Source: Limanda limanda (lineage: Eukaryota; Chordata; Actinopteri; Pleuronectiformes; Pleuronectidae). From it: a DNA stretch of 64,000 nt. The translations under genes were made by a program, and so were the position numbers. The stretch covers positions 6,889,522 to 6,953,521 of the forward strand of contig NC_083638.1 of assembly GCF_963576545.1 (NCBI RefSeq). The letters are read 5' to 3'. This document shows positions 48,901-63,158 of this stretch, in pieces. The notes below the pieces were generated by a model that was not told the origin of the DNA, ran no database searches, and saw only the letters and a program-made list of their open reading frames with translations. Position 1 is the first letter of the stretch, and each line of letters opens with the position of its first letter.

Positions 48901-51900
48901 TGCTGTGTTACGAGCAGGCACTGCAGGCCCACCCGGGCTTCGAGCAGGCCCTGAGAAGGAAGCATGCTGTGCTCTGTCAGCAGAAGCTGGAGCAGCGACT
49001 GGAAGCCCAGCACAGGTAGACGAGCACTGAAAGGATAAACAATCAGCTCACAAGTATGGTGTTTAATCCTGAACATTCTTTTGTCTTTCTTTTCACTTTT
49101 ACTTCTATTTATTAGTTCTCTACAATTGAGCTTGTTAGTTTGTGAGCAGGTTTAAGTACCTAACGCTCTCCTCTATATTTCCGATTGAACAATGAGGATT
49201 TCCACCGACAGTGGCTTGCAAGAACAATCTCAGAGTTTCAGTGTGTGATTTCTCTTTTTTCCACAATTTGAAGAAGTCGGTGTGTAAGAAACAGGAAAGC
49301 ACCCAGAGCTGGCAGAGAGTCAGTGTTCCGTTCATGAATGCAGTGGATCTATTTGCAGATACCCTGCATTGTATTTCTGCCAACAGCCCTGTATTTCCTG
49401 TCCTCATTTTCCTGTATTTATAGGTCCCTGCAGCGAACGCTGAATGAGCTGAAGGAGTACCAGAAGCAGCACGACCACTACCTTCGCCAGCAGGAGGCAC
49501 TGGACAAACACAAGCTGCTGCAGGAAGAGCAGATCCTGCGCAACATTATCCACGAGACCCAGATGGCCAAGGAAGCCCAACTTGGTATTATGCCACACAC
49601 GGCAACGACACCAGGGCATGATAGAGCTGAGAGCAGGTGTACAAGAAGTGTACTTTTTTTCCGGATATAGTCATTTATATTTTCAATATACTAAATTGCA
49701 ATAGACGAAGAAAAGTTTGTTTTACAAAAAAAAACATGTTGACTTTTGCTGGATGTGATTTTAGAATTTTCTTTTCTAAAAAAATTGTATTTATAAATAA
49801 TTATAAGTGAGAAAATTAAATGATGGATATCAATTTTAAGAAGGGGAGGGACTCAAGATGAATGTGACTTTATGAAAAAGAGAAGCATTATTTTACTAGA
49901 AAAGATGTATTGTCACTTTACCGAAGCTTTAATCTTCATGCTCATCAGTTCATACACATCCTCCTTTTGATTGTGAAGCATGAAGCAGCACCTGAGTATT
50001 GTGTGTCATGTGCTCCAGGGAACCACCAGATGTGTCAGCTGGGTCAGCAGCAGCGCAGCCTCTACTGCCCCTTTGACCTGCCTGTGCGCTATCACCGGGG
50101 GGATCTGTTTGAAAACGTCCACTATGTCCAGGTGAGTCTGGCATATATTAAACAGTACGACAGTAATTAGCTTTCAGTGGATATTTATAACTGGAAGCAA
50201 TGAAAAGAACAACTTTTATTTTTCCAAACACAAACGAGGAAAATTTCTGCTTCTCAGCTCTTTCTGTTTTGTCTCTTTGTTCTCAGTTTGGAGAGGAGGT
50301 GTCTGTGGCGTCCAGCGTCGCCCTCGTGTCCGAGAGGAACTCAAACCAGACAGCAGCCAGTCCGCAGCTTCATCCCTCTGTCTCTGGAGACCAAGATCCT
50401 GCCGCTGCCCTGTGGGGCAGCCGTCAGGATTACACACAGGTAAGATGAGAGCTGCGTGCAAGTGGAGAGTCCGCCATCATATCGATGATACCAATGCAAA
50501 TGCACACTCAACAAATTTCAGAGACCATATTGGTCAAACAAGGTAATTTGAATCTAAGTAGCTGTGCCATCACATTTAGTCTTGCAGATAAATATTAGGG
50601 GAGTCAAAAAAAGTTTATATAAAAAGATATTGCCTTTGCAAACATTAGATGGAGGAAATTGCAATAAGACAAACACAAATCCCTGCAGAAGATTTGTTAT
50701 TTCTTCCATTTTTGTTTGGTTTGCTTATGTACTCTTGATAATGCTGAAAATAGACCTTGGACAGCAAGAGTTGCTAAACTGTATTTGCCTTAGGACATTC
50801 AGAGGATGCTGTGGCCTCAGAGGACTGACTGTAATCATGAGTACCCAAGTGTCCCCCCCGCTCACCTGCTCCCGACCTTTTTCCTTCCACCTGAAACTCA
50901 AGGCCTCAGGTCAGTGCACATTACTGAATTCGGATATTTTGTGGGCAACATGTAGGAGCATAGCTTCATTCCACTTAAGTTAGAAGTTCCTCAGAGGCCC
51001 TGTTAATACCTGCAGTTAAAGGTTGTGCTTATGTTGGCTTTTAGGGGAACGTATTGACAGATATGTGTGTTAAGAACTGTCCACTTCTGTTTGGATCACC
51101 CAAAATGCATTTTGATGCCAGATATGCATAGGGCCAGAGTCATAAAATAGAAGCACCTATCAAAGGATAAATGAGCAAATGGCAAGTTTGTGTCAATCTG
51201 ACTTTGTTTAATTGTGCATATTCAGCCCAGTGGCATCACTTCTCTATGGAAAGAGCAGTCCTCCTCAGACTGTAGCTCTGCCGGACTGTGGTCCCATCCC
51301 TCAACCATATCCCGCCCTCCTGCCAGCCTCACTAGACTGGCCGCTCGAAGAGAAGGAGCTGCCAGATCCCTTTGCCTCCCAGGTACCTGTCTGAGTGTGT
51401 GTGTGGTTTGAATAGGAAAGTGAGTGAGATAGACGCACACCATGAGCACAAAGTTTGATTGTTCCTTCACTTTGTATCTCTGTGTAATTTACTGGTGTGG
51501 ATTAGTTTGGAAAACAAATGTTTACCCCCATGTATTTTCCAAAATACAATTCTGAGTTTCTATAAAGAAGTTTCCTGGTGTTTGGAGCAGCCAGCCAAGT
51601 GTATAAAAATAAAGTTGTTATTATTATTAAACATGAACACCAAGACTGCAAATGTTATGACATTTTGAAGTTGGAAATTTGTAGGAACCCTGTGTGTGTG
51701 TGATTTCAGATACTGCAGCTACGCAGTGGAGGATGGACACTGGAGCAGATTGGCTCCAGAGTTGCTGAAGTAATGAAGCAGGTGAGAGATCCTCTGTTCT
51801 CGTAGCACAATCATTTTAATCCCTCCACAAATTAAAATAACTTGAATCCGCAGAAAGTGGCGCAACTATTGAATGGGACTTTACAATATATTACTAACTC

Positions 51901-54900
51901 AATCGTGAATCACTCCTACCACTGTGCTCCCAGTTCAAACCAGCTTCAGTCGCTAACAGAAGTTTGTTTGTATATGTTTAGGCCACTATACCCCGCTGGC
52001 TGGTCCACAATGAGGCAGCTCTTTTCTGGCGGGCCAAAGGCAATGGCAGCCGTGCCCTCCAGTGCCTGCGCCAAGTGTTGAGCTCAGCTCCGCCTTCCCA
52101 CCGCCACTTGCCCCTCACCAACGCTGCTAACCTGCTGCTACACCACGGCTTGACCACCCACGCACAAACACTACTGGAGCAAGCATTGGCACTTAATCAA
52201 TCAGAGGTAAATGCACACTGGGAAACAACTTGCTGGGTTTCATCGTCTCAGAGTTCCTCACATACACTGTATTACCTGCACTTTACACTCTACTCACACG
52301 TGAGCTGCTGTTTGTGGTAAAAAACAATATCATGTCACAGTCGTGAACCAGTATTGATAAAATCCCAAGAAGATCATAGTAGTATCAGACTTGTGATGAT
52401 CTTGCTGTATGGGCACCTATAAACAGATTTTTTTACTCATCAGAATTATATTTAAACAGAAATCTGAATATTGAGCTCTTTATTTCACTGTGCATGGTTA
52501 TGCAAAGATACTCTGGCCTGTGTTCGCAGGTGTCTTTGCCCACAGTCACTACCAACTATACTACCAGGCACAAAAGATTTATTTGAATGCTGTGTCTTGC
52601 AGGAATGTTGCCGTCTTTTTGTAGGGGCAACATATTGAACTTTTCGTCAATTCAAATTGTACAGGATGAAGTTATATTGTGTCAAAAAAGCACTCATCAT
52701 CTCGGGCTGATTTCAAGAAAATGAATTTAGTAGACCGCAGATTGTTCACAACCCTACAGATTATCTGAAGAAGAGGTGTTGAGTCAGCACGGACTGAAGT
52801 AGATAAGAAACATTTCCAAAACCTTGTTAAATCAAGCCTTGAAGAAAACATACCCTTTAAGAGGTAAAAGCCAAGGACGTGGTTATGTGTAAACATAACA
52901 ATCCATAACCACAGGTGGAGAATACATGTAAAAACTGAAGAGTCATTTATAAGACTATACTCAATCTCCATAAACTTAAACTTTGTTCTTTCAGTTTTTG
53001 GAAAATATGCAGATACTTTGTTTTGTCCATTTGTCTGTTCACACTGTTCATGTGCGTTTCCCATCAGCTAATGTTCCTTTTGTTTTGTTTTGTTTTCCTC
53101 AGCCTCACACTCTGCTCAGCCTGGTGAGCGTGCACTTGGCCCAGGGCAACGTGACAGGTGCTCTGGCCTTGTTCCGCCACACTCTGGTGACGGCCCTGTC
53201 CTCCTCCTCTTCCTTCTCATCCTTAGCCGGCTGTGAGCAGTGTCGCTCCAGCCTGCCTCTGCTGCGCTGTCTGCAGTTTTACCCCTTCCTTTACAATCTC
53301 TCACACCGGCAGTCCTGCCCACGTGAGTAACTCACACACACAGGCAAAGCGTCCAAATCTCGTACATTTAAGGGATCTTTTTTCTAGATTGACTACTTTT
53401 AAAGTTACATAGAAATTTTTGTACGGGGGAGTTTTTAAAGAAAGCTTTGCCTGTCAAGACCTCGAGTCTGAACAATTAAGTCATTATCAACCTTTCATAG
53501 AAGCTACTGCAGTTCCCATGTTTATGTTTACCGATATAAATACATAATTTTAAGGAATAGATACTGCAGAAAGTATTTGCATTTATTTGCATATGGTATG
53601 TAAAACAATATTTATTTTTGATTCAAGATCGATATATTTGTTTATATATATTAAGTCTAATGAGTGAACATTGTTTGTTGCTCTTGTCTTTTCATAAATA
53701 CCTGAGCTTTGCATCAGAACGTTTTACACATCCTGGAAACAAATCACTGACTTGTATTGCTCACAGGATGCATAAAAGATGTTGTGTGTTCTGAATATTG
53801 AAATATTTTAAGATATCCATATGGGTGAAAACATATTTAAGTGCAATTTATCCAGAACCAGACACTCTGTTTTTGTATTTATATTTATATTTTTTCCATA
53901 TATATATTTATAGTTTGTTTTGTTTGGGTCTAGCTCTTCCAGTTTGGTAGATCGAACTGAAAATTTGCCGTAGACTCAAAGCGCACTCGCTCTGGGCCTC
54001 ACGCTCAGAACTCTGTTGTCCCTCGGAGCTGCGAGAAACAAGTAGTATGTTCTGATGTGCACAGAGGCTGCATCTGCTTCTTTATTCATATCAGTGGGAG
54101 TGAAGAGAAAAGTGCTTTGAAGTGGAGAAATTTTGCCACTCAATAATTTAAGCTGCAGAAAATAGCTGATGCCAAATATAGAAGGGTCTATATTTTATTC
54201 TCCAAAGCTAAATATTGCTCCTACAAAGCACGCCGGGTACATGAGGTCACAAAAGCGATCATAAAACACACACCCACGCCCAAATTGTTATAGTGGCTGC
54301 AGGTCCTCCCACATGTTTGATCCTTTTAGCAGTATTGTTGGTTGTGGGGGAAAAAAAACAAAATATCAAACATAGGTCGTAATCCTGGTTTGACGTAAAC
54401 AACTACACCTGAGAACCGGCTCCTTGTGGCTTCTTGTGTTTCCTCGATCCTTTAAAATGAACAAACGGAAAGAGCCAACATTATGACATAGCCCAATTAA
54501 AAGCAGTAATCAACAAAAACTCCACAGCTCGGCACAATAACAGTAAAAAATATTGTGGACCAGCTAACAAACAATTACAAATGCCATATACAGCTGCTAC
54601 AATAAGACCATTCTTACAATGCTGCAGTGTCACGAGGTATAATCCACAACAGAGCATGTTAACATCATTTTATATTATCAAAAGCTGCACCTGGCATAAG
54701 AACATTTAAATAAATATTATAATAAATAATAGATACTGTACATACAACTATTTTTGTGGCTACTAATGAAGCGCGGAGATCTAATGTTTTCCTGACAGCT
54801 CTCCTCATGTTGAGAAGTTTAAAAGTAAATTTCCAAACTGCCTCAGTAACTTCTCTGTTGATTACCTGTTACATAATTCAACACACATGAGTGGGAGTCT

Positions 54901-57789
54901 CAGAATATTTATTTAGTTCCAGATTTACAAATGTACTTGTAAGCATCACTTTCATATCTATGAACACACAGAAAAGTGTTTGGGAATACATTGGACATTT
55001 GTGCTTTGCACACAATTGTCTGGATTTTGTGTAATATGTGATCTCTACTGTCGTGGAGAGATTTGGAGTTATAGTTTTTCCTTTGTTGCTCCAGAGGGCG
55101 CTGCCTGCTTGGCTGAGGAGGAACTTGGGATCCAGCTGGAGGAATGGGAGGAAGAGAAGCAGGACGCTCCGGCCATTGCTGCAATGGAGGACTCCTTACT
55201 CTTTGAGAGTAAGATATGATGATGATATTATCAAACATGCAAGAAAAGTTTGCAGCTGTAAAGAGAGTTCGGTCCAATGAAGTTGTTACGAAGTGGATCT
55301 TTATTTCCCCATGTGGCACAAGCTTCCTTTCCCTTCATAGATTTCAGACCACTGACGCACATGATGACAATTTCATATTTTGGGCACACTGTGGATTAAT
55401 CTAGTTTATTTCCCCTTTTTTAAAATTTTATAAAAGTTGACTCAATTTGTTTCTCTGTAAAACAAAGTTTCTGTTCTACTCAGTTTGATGAATTTCCCTG
55501 CAGCTCGACACCACTCTAACAAAACTCCCTTCTTTCTCACGACCCCTCCAGAGGTCATCCTGGACAGTAATGGCTCCGGTGAAACAGCTGGACAGCTCCG
55601 GACTTCTCCTTCTGTCTCCGGAGCGAATAAAATGGCCGCCCCGTTCGGAGGCGGCGCGGTGGAAGGCGAGGAGGAGTGGCAGCTGAAGGAGGACCTGATC
55701 GGAGCGTTTGAGGGAGCGCTGGATGTCGGAGGCAAACGAGGGGACCTGCGAGGTATCCGGGTGCTAAAGAATGACCGAGTCATGGGTACCCGCGCCGGGG
55801 GGGGGCCCTGCTTTGGGAACTGTGAAGACGACGAGGGAGCAGAGTGGGTAAGAGTGGAGGAGTGTGACTCTTAAACACCAGGCTCCCTGTAGATATGAGT
55901 GTAAATAATTGAAGTGTGTATAGCTGATTGTTTTGCTGGTGTTCCTCAGATCACCTTCCAGGTGAAGCGGGTCAGGAAGGCGAAGGTCGATGGGACCGAG
56001 GGTGTTTCCGGCTCTGACGACAGCCAGAACCTGGAGTCTCTGCCTGGAGGACACTCTGTCCTGGAGATCAGCGGGCCAACTATACCATCGCCCGGCCCTT
56101 CAGGTGCAGCATACACCTCCATTCCATACATATCAGGCATCGAGCTGCTGGACTTCACCCGACTGAGAGAGAGGCCTTTGTGGTTTTGTGTGTTGTGCAG
56201 GTCGATGGAGGGACTACACAAGTCTTGGCTGGCCGGGACCGGAGGAGTGCCAGCGGACACGCAGGGTAGACCTCACCACTGTAGCTAGCACCTGGTTGGC
56301 TGTTTCTGCCAAGAACATCGAGTAAGACCCTGGTTTCTCATTATCACTTTGAATTCAGTAGATGCTGAAGTATGCAACATAGTTGATGAGATTCCATAGA
56401 TATATTCACACATGTTTGATTTCTCTCAGGCAGTCTTGCATTTCACATCTAGACTTCCCTCCCTTGAGCAGTGGGTCAATAGTTCAACTCCCTGCCCGAC
56501 TTCTAACCGCATGTCATCCCCCCCTCATTCTGTCTCTCTCTCTTACTCTATCGCTCTGTTTCCTGTCTCTCCCCACTGTCCCTATTTGAAATAAATATAC
56601 ATTTGTCTTTATTTCTTTTCAGCATCACCGAACACATAGACTTCGCCACTCCGCTCCAGGAGCCGGCAGCTGAACCTTTATGCAACGCCAACCTCGCCGC
56701 CAGCATGCACACCCTGGACCACCTGGCAGGCGTGGCCAATCGCGCCGCCATACACTACACCGGGGAGAGTCAACTGCGTGAGGTAAAGTCAGGATAATGT
56801 GAACTAACAATTCTCAGGAGGAAAAGAGAGCTTCAACTGGATACCACAGGAAATAACCAGTGCTGCTCCACTCCTGAGTCTCACCCGTGTCTTCTTGTCC
56901 TCGTCCACAGGTCCTGCAGAACCTCGGCAAAGATAAGTTCCCCCCCCAGTCCTTTGAGCAGGTGGGAACACGTATCGCTAAAGTGCTGGAGAAGGTGAGT
57001 GCTCTGGTAGATCCAGTTTGCTAGAAACAACTACTTTTAAATCCTTTATGTTTGTACAACAGCAAAGATTGAATAGATTAAATTAGCAGTATGTGACTTT
57101 ACATTCTATCTTTAATCCCTGAAACTACAGAACCAGACATCCTGGGTTTTATCCAGCATGGCTGCTCTGTACTGGAGGGTCAAAGGTCAAGGCAAGAGGG
57201 CTATCGACTGTCTACGTCAGGCTCTGAACTACGCCCCCCATCACATGAAGGCAAGTTTCAATTCAGCTCTTCCAAAACACTTACAACCTACATAGTACTC
57301 ACACAGAATAAAGTGTTGTTTTAAATATATAAATAATAATTTGTATTCTCTCTTCTTTCCTCCTGAATTCTAAACTAGGATGTGCCCCTCATCAGCTTGG
57401 CCAACATCTTCCAGAACGCCCGGCTGTGGGACGACGCCCTGACGGTCGCCCGCATGGCCGTAGAGATCGCTCCGCACTTCGTGGTGAACCACTTCACCCT
57501 CGCCAACGTCTATATAGCGATGGTAAGGCCTTAGTACCTGGTCCTCATTTGTCTCCTTGTGGTGAAGTTAACCCTGTGCAACAGCAGAAAGTCAAAGCAT
57601 TGATCAGGCAGTAGTCCCGGGTCGACTCGATGACGTGCTTGTGTTTCCTCACCGCAGGAGGAGTTTGAGAAAGCCATGCGCTGGTACGAATCCACTCTGA
57701 AGCTGCAGCCGGAGTTCGCCCCGGCCAAAGATCGACTCAGAACCATCCAGTGTTACCTGCTCACCAAGAGGGAACGGCGCCAGCCCTAA
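42915..57789 (+). CDS. ttc17: TTC17, tetratricopeptide repeat protein 17
   Basis: TPR protein linked in the literature to actin organisation and ciliogenesis. Exons: 42915-43091, 43695-43784, 44485-44654, 44790-44901, 47268-47399, 47663-47772, 47895-48042, 48876-49015, 49424-49584, 50019-50131, 50287-50439, 50794-50909, 51226-51382, 51710-51781, 51982-52206, 53103-53322, 55095-55208, 55552-55847, 55950-56103, 56201-56321, 56623-56782, 56911-56994, 57131-57250, 57379-57522, 57658-57789. They give 1,206 residues (human about 1,141). A hydrophobic leader (RLLVLLLCLLMV) precedes ATTHWVVTEDGKIQQQ. TPRs occur in exons 6-8 (SSWVLYNMASFYWR, LGEYNHSVLCYEQALQAHPG), 14-16 and 22-25 (TSWVLSSMAALYWRVKGQGK, WYESTLKLQPEF). 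A coiled coil lies at LKEYQKQHDHYLRQQE. Exons 13 and 17 are the least conserved and least certain. Intron 4 holds a hAT element; the intron after 57250 uses a GC donor. Confidence 0.94.
44980..45827 (-). mobile_element. Non-autonomous hAT element, copy 2 (848 bp)
   Basis: Same family and orientation as the element at 4187: TAGGGTTGCAAA at one end, TTTGCAACCCTA at the other, with a perfect 8-bp target duplication GTTAGAAC (44972-44979 and 45828-45835). Interior alignment to copy 1 is close along the whole length, with small indels. It lies in TTC17 intron 4 with the BED frame antisense to the host gene. Confidence 0.93.
45128..45334 (-). pseudogene. BED zinc-finger remnant of hAT transposase (copy 2, 68 aa)
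   Basis: Same length, start and stop as the copy-1 frame, with two amino-acid differences (K to Q in TYVxND; T to K in NDTxMQKH). All BED zinc ligands are kept. No transposase catalytic region is present in the element. Confidence 0.7.
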
Positions 57790-57810
57790 ACCACGATTCC
57801 AGTCCGAAAC

Positions 57811-57935
57811 CAGTACCCCTGATACCAGTACCCCTGATACCAGTACCCCTGATACCAGTACCCCTGATACCAGCACCCCTGATACCAGTGCCCCTGATAC
57901 CAGTACCCCTGATACCAGTACCCCTGATACCAGTA
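57811..57935 (+). repeat. 15-bp minisatellite, about 8 copies, TTC17 3' UTR
   Basis: Units of CAGTACCCCTGATAC start 22 bp after the TTC17 stop and end in unrelated sequence. Two units carry single changes (CAGCACC, CAGTGCC). A CA microsatellite follows at 57977-58003. Confidence 0.95.
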
Positions 57936-58032
57936 CCTGTGCTCATACACTACCAGATACAGAACAAACATACAGACACACACACACACACACACACACA
58001 CACTTATCTGAAGACCACTGATAATTTACACT

Positions 58033-58038
58033 AATAAA
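58033..58038 (+). terminator. Probable TTC17 polyadenylation signal (AATAAA)
   Basis: AATAAA about 245 bp after the stop, following the CA repeat. A second hexamer near 58290 is an alternative. Confidence 0.45.
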
Positions 58039-60622
58039 AGTGTAAGAAACAAATGTGGTTAAAGATGAGGTTTCAATATTCATCCTGACATGTATATCTT
58101 CTTCTCTTTGAGATCTGTCCTCAGAAAGAAGTAGGTCTGAAATGTCACAGAGAAACTGTAGATAATTTTACCCCTGAACATATTTCAAATAGTTCTTGTT
58201 CTCGAGTCAAGTTAAGACTCAAACTCCTTCAAGGATCCAGATTTACAGTTAATTCTGCTTTAATTTGAGCTCAATCGGTTCTAATTTGAAGAATAAATCT
58301 CACTGTCGTCTTCAAGAAGACATTTTAGCATCTGAAACAAAGGGAAATATAGTTTTTTTTTGTTCTCAAGGAGCAAACGCACTACATCCTGGACATGTCA
58401 TTTTAATTTGATGTTTAAATTGGGATTATTTTTTTTATGGAAAATGATAAACCGTATTCGCTTCAATGTTTTGCTGAGATGGTTAGGAATGTGCTCCTCA
58501 GCTCGGAGGTTAAATGAGACGAATTGAATAACCCCTCGTTACTTCTGCCTCATAACATGGACGGGAATTCTCTTTTTTTTTGCACTTTTTTTCTATATCA
58601 TTCCTATTTATATGGGACCTACAAACAGATTTTTTGCTCCAAGCTAATTTAAATACAGAAGAAAGAAGAAAATGAAATATGCTATTACATGTGCTTCTTA
58701 ACTTATGGAAATCGTCCGGCAGGAAAAGGATTTGCCATTGAGCAGCTGTTTAAAAAAAAACCTAAAGTGGAATCTGTATTAAATGTACAGTATTAAAGGC
58801 AACGTGTGGATTTCATCAGTTTATTTCTCTGTGTCGGTTCTTTGTCTCTTGAGGAATAAAAAAAAAAACTGTTTAGATTTGTTGAACTTTAAATTAAACT
58901 GTGAATCTATATTTTACATCCACATGAAATTAATCCACGATTTAAAAACTTCATAGAAACAAATACAACTGCAGTATTTTTAATTTAGTAGAGATTATAA
59001 AACCGACCCAGTGGTGGCACTGTCCAACTTTTTAAGAATTGCTTCTTACTGAAAACCAACTGTTCTGACAGACATATTTACATCCAAGCCTCTTCTGACA
59101 GGATAAAGAAATGAAATTATTACAATTTACAAGTATTTCAACGTAAAATATACAAAGCAGGTCACGTTCGGGTTTGTAAATTGAAATTCATATTATTTTG
59201 AATTTGACTTGGTTTACTGTCTTGAAAGCTTTTAAAATAGTCAAAACGTGAATGGTTACTACTGGTTAAGTTTGTGCTCATCCAGTTTCACACAAACTCT
59301 TTTAATAAAAGAGCATCATACATCCCTTGATTTTATAGCATCACATAACTAACACAAATACAAACAGACTTATCAGGTGTATGAAATCATGAACATACAC
59401 CAGTGAGATAATAACGACCCAAAAGAAAGGTATGAAAAATGTATTTGACGTATACTTTTATTTTCTGCTGTCTCGCAGGAGGCTGGGTTTACGACCTGTA
59501 CTGCAGGCAGCCACCAGGGTGTGATCACGGTGTTTTGGCTTCACTCAGAAGATCTAAATAATTCAAGATAATTTCTATTTTTCCAGTCAATTACACACTA
59601 TAAAAACAGATTTTTTTGACAGTCAATAACAGCCTTGGATTTTACCCTTCATAAGACGTGATGTATGTTGTCACGTGAGTTTGTGTGAAGTATTAAAACT
59701 AGAGTTTAGAAACTGCAGCTTGAATCGACTGTGCCTGCAGTGAGGTGGAGCCTGCAGACAATGAGCGCACACGACCGAAGCAATTCAGCAACTGTGATGC
59801 TGCAGCAGAATCGACAACAAGATACTCATGGATTTTTACACCTTAGTCCAGAGTCAATTTTTTTAAAGCTTCAATTAAAACTTTTCACCTCTTGCCAAAT
59901 CTAATCTCAACTATATTCACATGTGGAATAACCTTTCGTCCAAAATCTGCTTCAACTCACAGGTGAGCTTCCCAAAGAGTCAAACATCACAACACATCAA
60001 TCTTAGATGAAGATGTTGATGTTTTTTGTTTCCTCACCTTAACAACATGAAACACATGCAACAGTACAGATTTATACCTTTTTACTTCTACCGCTTTTTG
60101 AAAACTACAGCCCTGAAAAGTGATTTTATCTTTGCTTTCACAGCACTTTACAAAACAAGTGACTTTACTTCCTGTCTCATAAATGTTTAAAGCAATAAAC
60201 GCGGGACACATTAATTAAAACCTTGCAGTTCGAAGCTGTTTATTTTAATGAGATTGGCGAGTCGGCTCGGAGCAGCAGCAGCAGCTAACTGAAGATGGAA
60301 CACTGTGTCCGTCCGTTCAGACACAAAACAAAGAAAGTGCAACCCCATAGTACCCGTGTGAAACAGCACTTTCTTTTTTTTTCTGCAGCCTCTTTTCCTT
60401 TTTTTCTCGCTCTTTAAATTGCAAGAACTAAAAATGGCTCACGCACAGTGCAGCGAGCTATTTTTAGCCTCCCGTGAAGGAACAAGATGGATGCAGAGGA
60501 GCTGACGTGTATGCACAGACTCCTATAAATACAAGCACAACACATGAGAGAGCAAATTTGCATCCCACCATCCCCCCCACCCCCCCCCCGCCCCCCCAGA
60601 GCCTCCACCACTGAGGACAAAC

Positions 60623-60660
60623 GCTGCTGTTGCTGCTGCTGCTGTTGCTGCTGCTGCTGC
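60623..60660 (+). repeat. CTG/TTG trinucleotide tract
   Basis: About 12 CTG units interrupted by TTG. The minus-strand poly-Gln frame it creates has no other coding support. Confidence 0.9.
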
Positions 60661-63158
60661 ATCACTAATGGACATTATTTATCGGGAGCTGCTTTGGTCT
60701 ATTCCTGTGCAACCGAGCCCCACTCCCAGCTCTGTTTGGGAATGTTTCTCAATGAATAATTGACTGGAGCGGTATTTTTGACCGGCCCCGTCTTGGGTGC
60801 AGTTTATAAATAGCTCATGTGTAGCAGAGCGTGCGTGGATTTGCCAGGGGCGTCGGGGGCCTGGGAGTAGGAGCCCTGTTATGTAATAGGCATGTGAGTT
60901 GGCACACCACAGAGACACTGCATTGAATGGGTGTGTGTGTGTGATGCTCTGCTCCCATTGAGTGTTTTCAGAGTGATAGTAGAGTGATAGTAGACTCACT
61001 GGTCCTTTGGTAAATCTGATTGTGTTGCTGCATGCACCTTGTACATATTCAAATTATTCACTTGAGGTTTATTCGCAGAAATTAGAATATCGACTGAATA
61101 AACAGTTTCACATCTACAAACCAGCATCATCACGATACAATTGAGCTTCTAATATGTATTTAAGTCTCTATTATTGATTTACATGAAACTAGAAAAGCAA
61201 ATATTGCTGTTGACGTAGACCTGGTGTTGTAAAAATACAGTGAGACACTATAACAATCCCATACGATCGCTTGTAAATAATAGGCAAATGTTATAACAAT
61301 GAATTATTATATTATTTGTGAAACACACTTTCTTAAAAGTTCCCTTTCCTCTGATGCAGCCTTGTGTTGACATATTCAAGTCAACAACTTTATCTGTGTT
61401 TGTGCCGGTCAGGCAAACTCACCGCGGCTGAATATAGTAACACTGAATGGATGTTGTTGCAGGATGTTATATAATAGTAGTGAATTTCCTACATGGGCAT
61501 GAAAGGAGGAGGCTATTTTGAATCCACGGTGATGTAAGACTGGATCAAGATCTCAACGCACACGCAGGGGAAGGAATGTGAGTTTATGTGAATGAGGTTG
61601 CGTCTCATGTGTGGTGTCGACCTGCAGCACGAACATCCGCGTGTGTTGACGTGTGATCATGTGATGATGTCGGAAGCTGGCTCCTCGGCTGCTGCAGCAG
61701 AATAACACCGGACCTGTTTATTTAAATTACACATTATTCCTTTAAAAATCATTATAGTATGAAACCAGAAGGAGATAATAAAATGTAATTGCATGATATA
61801 CACTAAACAATCAAACATCATGTCAAGTAGGCAGTTTGAGTATTTTGATATGTACATGGGAGTTTTCATCTCACCAAACATACAAGGCTGCATATTCTCA
61901 CTATAGTAAAAATTTAAATACGAGTGTTTCTCTGCATTGAATCGGTTTGGATCTAGATTTTTGCATTTGTGGTCGAAGTCGTTCGTCTGAAGAACTCATG
62001 AGGTAAAATCCTATTTTCTTCATTTGCACTTGTTCCTTTTGTCCAGATTTCTTCTAAATCCTCTCCTCACATGCACAGAGCCTTCTTCCTGTAGCTTGAA
62101 TTCATAAAGGATATTCAGTGTGTTTCTCTTTTTAAGTTCAGTGTGAAAAGAATAGTATGTGTGTGTGGGATTCATGGATTCAGCATCACAATGCCTTCTT
62201 GAAGTCTCCTCTTCTCGTCCTCTTCCTGCAGCGTCAATTAGATACTTCAGGTTACTATGTTACTTGGATGGGCGAATGTAAGACTGCAACTAAGTTATTA
62301 TTTCATTATCAACTAATCCATTTATTCATCAATTATCTGTATTGCTTCTCCTTTGCAAACTCAAGCTTCAAACCCAGAACCTTCTGGCTGTGAATCAACT
62401 GCTGCCCTTATTAACTTGTCTGCTATATTGGTATTTCAACCATTTATCAATTTGTGTTTAGTCTGAAACATTTAAAAGAAATATGTGGAAAATACTCATC
62501 GCAATTTCCTAGAGTGACGACTTCAAAGGTCTTGTTTTGTCCAATGGAGAAGCCGTCATCGAATTGTATTAATAACATATTTTGACGAGAAAAGAAAAGC
62601 AGGAACATTTTACATTTTAAAAGCTGGAAAAAGTTCAAGTTTGACATTTTTTGGTGAAGAATCATTGCAACAACGGATCTTATGTATCACATGATATTTT
62701 TTACAGATGTTTGTATTTAGTTTAAAGGTCACAATGTGAACTCCTCACTCCCAGTTGTGGTAACTGTTTTCCAGTACCACGGACAGCTCCAGGGTAATCA
62801 TGCTTTCCTTTCATTGAGACAAAATAATAAACTTATACATATTTATACAGCTTCTTTCAATCTTTCAGTTTTTCACACAACACAAATAAAGAACTGCCAG
62901 CAAATAATAGGAAATAATTAAACACAAATTTTACGATCACAAAAGATTAGGAAAGAAAAAGCAATTATTAAGATAGTCAGATCAGACTCAGGATGAAGTC
63001 TTTTCACAGTAAAATGTGTTCGTTTCCTTTATAAAAGAAGAACAGGAAGAGTGTATTTATGATGGGATGAATACAAATGTCCTCTTCGTGTTCTGAGAGG
63101 ACGTCACGAACCCGTGTGTCAGTTCTGCATCTCACTGGGATCTGTTTGTTGGTGTTTG

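Noticed and set aside
60414..60665. Poly-glutamine open frame on the minus strand
   Set aside because: It is only the translated CTG/TTG tract, with no conserved flanks.
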